Shown here piece after piece: positions 57,411 through 64,000 of a stretch of 64,000 nt of DNA. This stretch comes from Tupaia tana (lineage: Eukaryota; Chordata; Mammalia; Scandentia; Tupaiidae), in the NCBI GenBank assembly GCA_026018925.1, contig JAKSZU010000003.1:189321639-189385638 (forward strand), written 5' to 3'. The number at the start of each line of letters is the position of its first letter. Position 1 is the stretch's first letter. The notes under the pieces are model-generated. The model ran no database searches, had not been told where the DNA came from, and was given only the letters and a program-made list of their open reading frames with translations. Made by a program: the position numbers and the translations under genes.

Positions 57411-57860
57411 TCCTTTTTAACCTCACAGCTCCCTTTTTAACCTCTTTGCATAGTGTTTCTGCAGTTCTCATTATGTTGAAGCTCTTTTTCCTCTTCCATG
57501 TTGTAATACCTACTCAGCTTCGGATTCAACTCAGACCTCTCGTTCTGATTCCCCAACCTCACCTCACTTCCCAATGTACCCTCTGCTTAATTCTGTGACA
57601 GCACTTAGAATGCTGGGTTCTAACATGTGGATTCCCTTGTCTGTTTCCCCTTCTGGTCTATAAACTCCTTGAACTCAAGAGCTGGTTCTTATTGATCTTT
57701 ATGTCCTCAGTACTTAACGTAGTACTTTTCCCTTCACTGAGCTAGGTTAGAAAAGTGTTATAGCTTCTCTCTGTCTCTCTGTCTCTCTTTCTCTTAGACC
57801 TAGCCACAATGTGGAGAGGTTACATGATGGTATTCTGGTCACAGCTCCAGCTAAGGCCCC
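57411..57860 (+). mobile_element. L2-like 3' end (about 57630-57740) in unique DNA
   Basis: 'ggtctataaactccttgaactcaagagctggttctt... tttatgtcctcagtacttaacgtagtac' matches the L2 3' phrase 'ctgtgagctccttgagggcagggact... tatccccagcacctagcacagt' as remembered. The rest shows nothing. Confidence 0.5.
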
Positions 57861-59225
57861 CAACTGCAATAAACCAACTGAGAGATAATGGTGACTTGGA
57901 CCTTGGTGGTAGTTGTAAAGACAGTAAAATGTGAATGGATTCTGGAACTATTACAAAGACAGAGAAGAAATGGAAGCCCTTACTGGTAATTCATAAATGA
58001 GAGAGACAGAGATAAATATGTCAACAATGACTCCAAGGCTTTTGGCAGGCACCGGAAGGATGGAGCTTCCACTGACTGAGTTGGGGAAGGAGAAAGGATG
58101 TGCAGGCTGAGGTGAATGGTGACATCAGGAGCTCTTCTTTGAACATGTTAGGTCCAAATGCCATTCCAAGTGGAGATACCATGTTCGCAGCTGAGTATGT
58201 GAACCTCGAGTTCAGGGACTGGAGATAAAAATGTTGGCACCATTGGCGTGTGGATGATAATTAAACAGGAGAGAGGATGTGATCCTCAAGGAAGTGAGTG
58301 CAGGTAGAGAAGAGAAGAGGTCAAAAAATTGTCCGGGGTTGTGTCTGTGTTCAGAGATTAAGGAAAAAGGGAGAAAATAGCAAAAGATTCTGAGAGGGTA
58401 TGGCTGATACAGTAAAAGGAGACACAGCAAAGAGTCCTGGAAGCCAAATAAAGGAGGATGGAGTGATGAGGATATGAGGATAAACAGTCCTCCAAAGCTG
58501 TTATAGGTGAGGTAAGATGAGGACTGAAAATCAACCAACATGGGGGTCACTGCTATCCTGGACAAGAAAAATTTTGGTGGTGATGAGGACAGTAGCCTGC
58601 CAGAGTGTGCTCGGGAGGGAATGGAGGAACAGGCAGTAGGCATAGTCCATTCTTGAGAGAAATTTGCTATAAAGGGGTCAGAGAAAAGGTGAGGTACCTG
58701 AAGAGTCATAGGGTTAAGAAAGGGAATTTTAAATAGAGGAGGTATTATAACTTGTTCATTTGTGGTTATAAATGACCCAACAGAGAGAAAAGAAGAGGTG
58801 AAAATACAGGAGAGAGGGGGAATTATTATTACAGCAAAGCACTCTTACAGACAACAGGAAAATTACCTGTAGAGGGGTGGGTTTTGGAGAGTGGGGACAG
58901 TACATCCTCATAACAAGAGGAAGGGAAAAGTATGGGGTACAGATGCAGATGAATATGAGAATATGGGGTGAGAGCAGAACACGTAGACCTTCTCGTTTGA
59001 TCGCTTGTATTCTCTCGGAGAAACAGAGAGCAGGGCTCTCCCTGAGTCCACACAGCAGATTGGTGCTAAGAGAGTGCGAGAGTGGCTAGACTAGGATTAC
59101 TAGGCAGAACGAAGGGTCCCCTTGAAGTTAGTGGTTGTGAATGTGAATTGTGAAATATGTTTTACCCCAGCTATACTCAGCTGCATATGTATAGGCATGA
59201 AGTTGGTAGAAAGCTAAATTTTAAA
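57861..59225 (+). repeat. Purine-rich old repeat, probably L1M 5' UTR-like
   Basis: 'ggtgacttggaccttggtggtag... gactccaaggcttttggcaggcacc... actgagttggggaagg... aacatgttaggtccaaatgcc... ccaagtggagatacc' follows a familiar old L1 5' region ('gatgactcccaggtttctggc... actgagatggggaag... gacatgttaag... ccaagtggagatg'). Family name is from memory. The minus frame at 58212-58709 (165 codons) is a pyrimidine-rich shadow. Confidence 0.5.
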
Positions 59226-59238
59226 AAGGGTTGGGATT

Positions 59239-59491
59239 AGGGTCAGCAGATGGTGTGGTGGTTAAGACTCTGGACTCCCACATGGCCAGCTGTGGTTTGA
59301 GTCCTAGATCTGGAGGCTTGAAAATCACACTGGGGACATGCATGTGCGCCCGAAATCCCAAAAGGAGAATGGAGAAGAGGGGGGTTGCAGGATGGCCATT
59401 CTCCTGGGGGGGGGGTGATTTCTCACTTTCCCTGTCACTGTCTCTCTCTCTCTGGTGAGTGTGCACACCCTATGGCATAAATAAATAAATA
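59239..59491 (+). mobile_element. SINE, long form, old
   Basis: GGGTCAGCAGATGGTGTGG head, GTTTGAGTCC B-box trace, end CACCCTATGGCATAAATAAATAAATAA. Imperfect target duplication AAGGGTTGGGATT (59226-59238) and AAGGATTGGAATT (59492-59504). Confidence 0.87.
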
Positions 59492-59504
59492 AGGATTGGA
59501 ATTT

Positions 59505-60011
59505 TGCCATGTCATACAATAATGGGAGAAAGGGGCCAGGAAGTTTAAAGTTTATGCAAAGAAGGGATTTTGACCATGAAATATGGAATCTCACCTAGAA
59601 AGGAAGAAAAGGCACGTGAGGAATGAAAAGAGATAGAAAATATAGTGAGAGCAATGAATTGTCCATCCCAGTGGGGTTAAATCAGAGGCAGTCCTTGTCC
59701 ATGGAAGATCTTGGATAAATTAGATAAACACTTCTCCTCTAGGTGATTGGTCTGGATTTCAGGGTACACTTGTCCCTTGGCCAAGGACTTTCATGCAGCA
59801 TAAAATGTACAACTATACATGGCAGCCTGCGTCAACCTGAGAGAGTTGAGGCTAAGTTCTAGAGGAATATGCTACAAGGTAGCAGGGTGAGTCTACAGTG
59901 AGAAGATAATATCAAGGTTGTAAGAAGGTTGCAGTCATTGGCTATGGGAAGATTATGAGGTACAAGTATCTGTGATAGGTTAGAGAACAAGGTTGTGGAG
60001 GACAGATGGTC
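59505..60011. other. Old-repeat or unique DNA, no gene seen
   Basis: Purine-leaning text similar in style to 57861-59225, possibly the same element continued. Confidence 0.35.
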
Positions 60012-60025
60012 AAGGAACTGAAAAG

Positions 60026-60215
60026 GGGGCCAGCAAGGTGGCATGGTGGTTGAGAGTGTTGGACTCCACATGACTGACCACTGATAAAGTCCTAGACATG
60101 GCAACTTGCTTTCTCACTTTCCCTCTCTCTCTCTGTCTCTTTCACTCTGTGGCTTTCTGGTCAAATTAAAATAAATGAATAAAAATAAATAAAATAAAAT
60201 AATTCTCTTAAAACA
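60026..60215 (+). mobile_element. SINE, short form (B)
   Basis: GGGGCCAGCAAGGTGGCATGG head, end GGTCAAATTAAAATAAATG and AATAAA-rich tail. Target duplication AAGGAACTGAAAAG (60012-60025) and AAGGAGCTGAAAAG (60216-60229). Confidence 0.9.
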
Positions 60216-60229
60216 AAAGGAGCTGAAAA

Positions 60230-60947
60230 GTCCGGATGTTGACAGGGTCATCTTCATGGATATTGAAGTCATTGAGAACTGTAACAGCAGAGTAGAAATC
60301 AGTGCAGTGATCCACGGCTTGGTAGATGACTGGCATGAGAGGCTGTGGCAGGGTCTGTAAGCTGGTGGCATGCACTTCAAAGCAGGCATTTTGCAGAGAA
60401 GGGGAGGGACAATGGTCCTGAAGCACCATTGAGGGTCAGGGAAGACCCCACCATAGCCTCAGACTCTGTGGCATGAGGGATGAAGGAGAGGAAACAGGCT
60501 CATTTAAGAGAGATGCAGAGGAAGCTGTGTCCTTCGATGAAGTAGTGCAAGAAGGTGAAAGGAACATTTGGGGTAGGGGAAGGCAAAGGATGGACAGGAC
60601 TCTTCTCTGAGATCCAGGGTTTGGGGAGTTGGGGAGTAGTAGGCAGGTTAAGATGAGAAGCTTTGCAAAGTTGTCTAGAGCTTAGAGTCAGGGAGTAAAG
60701 GATGATCTGGGAGACCTGGGCTTCTCGGTATGATGGGCGTAAACAGGAATAAAGGCTATGATGGACTAAGTCCCATTGGTCTACAAGGCAGACTGGTCAA
60801 TAGGCCAGGGAATGTCTTGCAAGAGCACATGGAACTCTCACACAGCCCTTCTTGTGCTTGACTTCTGCTGATGGAGGTGCAGAGGGCAGGGGAGAGACTG
60901 TTTCATCCTTCTTCTATACCCGGAAAATTACCTTATCAGAAATATAA
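60230..60947 (+). repeat. Old repeat continued (L1M 5' UTR-like, tentative)
   Basis: 'cttcatggatattgaagtcattgagaactg' and the purine-rich continuation are in the style of the block at 57861-59225. No gene. Confidence 0.35.
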
Positions 60948-61262
60948 GGGGCTGGCTGGTAGCATAGTAGTAATATAATACTCTGCAGTGCTGGACACAC
61001 ATGGGAGGGTACCAGGTTATCCTACAGAGGTCTTCTTAAACACACCAAGTGCATCCGCATGTGGATAAGTAAACCAGGAGAAAGAATGCGCTCCTCAAAG
61101 AAGTGAGTGCAGGTAGAGAAGAGAAGAGGTTCAAAGACTGTCGGGGCTATGTCTGTGTTAGGACTGGGCTTAGGCTGGGGTGGATTCTGACATGAAGACC
61201 CTGTTAGAGGTGCTTATCTTTTTTTCTTTCTATCTCTCAGAAGAAAAAATAAGCTTTTTTTA
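60948..61262 (+). mobile_element. SINE-like head followed by old-repeat text (tentative)
   Basis: GGGGCTGGCTGGTAGCATAG opens like a SINE head, with CCAGGTTATCC near the B-box position. From 61078 the text (GAAGTGAGTGCAGGTAGAG and following) repeats 58290-58345. No target duplication was found. Confidence 0.4.
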
Positions 61263-61272
61263 AAAAAGAAAG

Positions 61273-61311
<39 letters not shown>

Positions 61312-61424
61312 AAGGAAGGAAGGAGAGGGAGAGAGAGAGAGAGAGAGAAAAGAAAAAGAAAGAAAGAAAAGAAAAGAAAAGGAAAGGAAAGGAAAGGAAA
61401 GGGAAGGGAAGAGAAGAGAAAAAT
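61263..61424. repeat. Purine microsatellite (GA)n, (GGAA)n, (GAAA)n
   Basis: Pure A/G repeats with changing unit. Open frames of pyrimidine-encoded Ser/Leu/Phe on the minus strand are artefacts. Confidence 0.95.
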
Positions 61425-62876
61425 AAATGTCTTCCAGTTATTCCAGTTCGGGCCATATTTCAACTCAGGGTGTCCCTGTCAGTGGCAAGAATTATTCACT
61501 CTCTAGAACACAACCTAACAAGTCAGTCATGTCCAGAAGCTAGGCCTATCCCGGACTAACCTTCTGAAATACTTATGCGTGCAGCTGCTCCCAACTGAGA
61601 ATTCCAGCTGGAATGCCCGGCCGGATTGGCCCTCGGAGGCCACATCCCGGCTGCCTTCTGATGTACTGGCCCGGGCTGATCTGTAAACTGCGGAGGCCAT
61701 CTTCAGCTCACTCTCAACCGGAAGGACTAGATGTATATCGGGAGAAACCAAAACACTGTTTGATTAATCGACACCTTGCGAGCAGGAGAGTGACAGCTGG
61801 GCACGAAATGTGGTTGTTATCTAAATGGAGTGCCGGCCTGTCCCTGGGATCCTGAACAAATGGACTCCCCTCTCTCTATAAACAACCCTGAGGGATGAGC
61901 AGCTCAGTTTACGTTTGGATGGGGCCATCATTCATTTTTATCCATCATACCTGCTTTTAGTGATATTACACACACACCCTGCTGGGGCTAGAATCTCAAC
62001 AACCCAAGAGGTTTATGTGCTTTTAACACCAATTTTGAGGATCTCTGTGTATATTTCACCATGTGGGGGGTAATGGTGGGTCTGAAACACAGTTTGTGAG
62101 CTGATTTCTTCCTCCGGGCTTCATGGAGGGTTCACAGTGAAGATGAAATTGTATAAATGACTGCTGGCCTCAAGGCTGTGTTTGTAAACTAGGGGTGATT
62201 ACAGGATATGGGCAGGAGGGAGCCATTCAGACAACAGGGATTCTGCTGGCAGGTACGGGAGCGGAGTGGGCCCCGGTAAGGACTGCAATGCACAGGTAAG
62301 CCATGGGCAGCCCTCATCTGAAATAGGCATTTGACATTTAGCATTCTCTAAATGGACAGAAAGAGTGGGATGGGAGGTGGAAAAGAACAGAATTCCTCCA
62401 CTTTATAAGTGCAAATTATTTAACATTAGAATAGCACTTTCATTTTTTTTTTCAAGCTCTCTCAGATATTAATTCTTATGTTTAAAATAGTCCTGAGAGG
62501 AGGGCAAGGAATATTATTCTCACTTTGTAGGGGAGGCCTCTGAAGCCCAGGGAGGTAAGATGGCTCACTCAAAGTCCCCCCTGTGTTAACTGCCCTGTCT
62601 CATGATTACCATGACATCAGGGAAAGGTCCCTGTTCTCAGATTCCCAACTCAGGAGTCGTTCCACCTACATCCTTATTGTGTCCTTATTCCACGCAGACT
62701 CTGTTGAGGATGCCAAAGTCCCTTCCCTCCATTTGTACTCAGTAAGAAAGGAAAGGAAGATAGTTTCATGGAGCAATTGGAGACTAGGCAGGGATGCTGT
62801 GGAGCTCTGGTTCAGACAAAATTTGCTGTAGGTGCTAAGAGGGAAGATGGTTGATGGGTAAATCTGGGTGTTCTGG
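61425..62876. other. Unique DNA; conserved-looking block at 61540-61990
   Basis: No repeat is recognised. The block 61540-61990 has balanced composition, retained CpGs and a GATTAATCGA motif at 61761-61770. The rest shows nothing specific. Confidence 0.4.
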
Positions 62877-62889
62877 CATATCTACAACA

Positions 62890-63000
62890 ATGCTGTCCCA
62901 TACATAACGTTACATAACGTAACATACACGTTTTACATTTTACATAACATAAGTTACATATACATTTTACATAAGTTACATATACATTTTACATTTTCTA
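62890..63000. repeat. TACATA-type minisatellite
   Basis: Irregular tandem units of the type ACATAAGTTACATATACATTTT and TACATAACGT. Confidence 0.8.
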
Positions 63001-63155
63001 ACGGCAACACAAAAAAAAAGAAAAAAAGAGACAAACTATTGAAATTAATTTTAATAATACATTTAACACAAAATATCCAAACTATTATCATTTCAAAGTG
63101 TAACCAATTTTCAAAATTATGAATGAGATGTTTTAAGTCCTTTGTTTTTTTTCAA
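63001..63155. other. AT-rich DNA, no gene seen
   Basis: No recognised repeat apart from short A-runs. Confidence 0.4.
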
Positions 63156-63174
63156 AGAATTACTTAATTAATTG

Positions 63175-63438
63175 TTTTTTTTTTTTTTTGAGAGGTTTTT
63201 GCTATAAGGCACATGCACTCGCCAGAAAGACAGAGAGAGACAGAGAGACAGAAAGTGAGAAATCACCCCCAGGGGGGATGGCCACGCCGCAATCCCTTCT
63301 CCTCCATTCTCCTCTCAGGATCTTGGGCACACATGCACACGTGCCCAGCGTGAGTTTAAGCCACTGGGTCCAGGACTCTAACTGCGGTCGACTACATGGG
63401 AGTCCAGCGACATAGCCATTATGCCAATTGCTGGTCCC
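63175..63438 (-). mobile_element. Young tRNA-derived SINE, long form
   Basis: T-run, GAGAGGTTTTTGCTATAAGG, near-consensus body, head complement ending GCCAATTGCTGGTCCC. Target duplication AGAATTAC at 63156-63163 and 63439-63446. Confidence 0.92.
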
Positions 63439-63464
63439 AGAATTACGTATTTCATTTTATCTAT

Positions 63465-63487
63465 TACTATTATTATTATTTTATTTA

Positions 63488-63531
<44 letters not shown>

Positions 63532-63625
63532 AAGTGAGAAAGCAAGCCTCTACATCCAGAACTTGTACCATGGTTAGCCATGTGTGAATCCAGCACCTCA
63601 ACCCCCACACCACTTGCCCAACCCC
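63465..63625 (-). mobile_element. SINE, short form (B), with expanded (GA)n
   Basis: TATTATTATTTTATTTAATC, then GA repeats (63492-63528), GGGAAAGTGAGAAAGCAAGCC, GTACCATGGTTAGCCATGTG, ending CACCACTTGCCCAACCCC. No clear target duplication. Confidence 0.8.
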
Positions 63626-64000
63626 AAGTCCTTGGTTTTTCATTAAAGCTCTGAGATGCCAAGTACATTTAAAACCTCTATTCAAATGCTAAATTTGCAT
63701 CAGAGATATTTGAGCTGTATTTGTGTACATATATATATATATATCCACTAAATATTCCTGTAAAAAAGTAGATTCACTTATGCTGGTTGTTCCAAATAGA
63801 CTTTAAAGTTTTCCAAAAACTTAGTCAAGTATCAGTTTTTAAAATTTAAATTTAAATAAACCAAAATAAAATAAATTTAAAATTCACTTCTTTAGTCATA
63901 CTAACCACGGTTCAATTGCCTAATACCTGTGTGTGGCTCTTGGCAACAGTCTCGGACAGCTCCTCCGTAGATGACATGATTTGGCAGCCACAGTGTCAGG
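63626..64000. other. AT-rich unique DNA, no gene seen
   Basis: A (TA)n tract lies at about 63728-63742. Nothing else is recognised. Confidence 0.4.

Noticed and set aside
58212-58709. 165-codon minus-strand frame
   Set aside because: It lies antisense to purine-rich old repeat sequence and has no recognisable motif.
61214-61463. Open frames of about 70-80 codons over a GA tract
   Set aside because: Same artefact from a simple repeat.

Overview
This is a gene-poor stretch of a placental-mammal nuclear genome. It carries CpG-depleted AT/GC-mixed DNA, one CpG island, L1 retrotransposons, MIR and L2 remnants, a processed ribosomal-protein pseudogene and about 40 copies of tRNA-derived SINEs. 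The SINE family (head with the B box GGTTCGAGTCC, body ending in CCCTATAGCAAAAACCTCTC plus poly(A)) is not Alu, B1/B2, CAN, ERE, VES or Bov. From memory it best suits the CYN-type SINEs of the colugo (Galeopterus/Cynocephalus), but I could not check that, so the species assignment is tentative. I found no intact protein-coding gene.

Layout. 1-4150: unique DNA, then purine-rich old repeat sequence and one SINE. 4152-10215: a 6-kb L1 on the minus strand, inserted in the tail of a short SINE and itself carrying a younger SINE; ORF1 and ORF2 are both broken. 10.2-23.3 kb: dense SINEs, a 5'-truncated L1 inside a SINE, an older antisense L1, and MIR/L2 remnants. 23.3-33.4 kb: about 10 kb with no SINE, containing a CpG island (about 25.6-27.4 kb) flanked by AT-rich, conserved-looking DNA. 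This is the only place that looks like a promoter/enhancer landscape. 33.4-45.2 kb: further SINEs. 45.5-47.0 kb: an RPL4 processed pseudogene on the minus strand. 47-64 kb: unique DNA, MIR/L2 copies, old L1-like sequence, purine microsatellites and SINEs, with one more conserved-looking block at about 61.5-62.0 kb.

Two SINE architectures recur. The long form (L, about 250-290 bp) has young and old subfamilies. The short form (B, about 150-190 bp) shares the tRNA-like head but ends GGTCAAATTAAAATAAATGAAT. A third, looser tRNA-like type may be present at 43.7 and 60.9 kb. Target-site duplications can be read for most copies, which gives a relative order of insertion, including several cases where a second copy landed in the target site of the first.

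Limits: old repeats were classified from memory of consensus sequences, and conservation was judged only from sequence character and absence of repeats. No search was run. Long open frames over the CpG island and over microsatellites are treated as chance.
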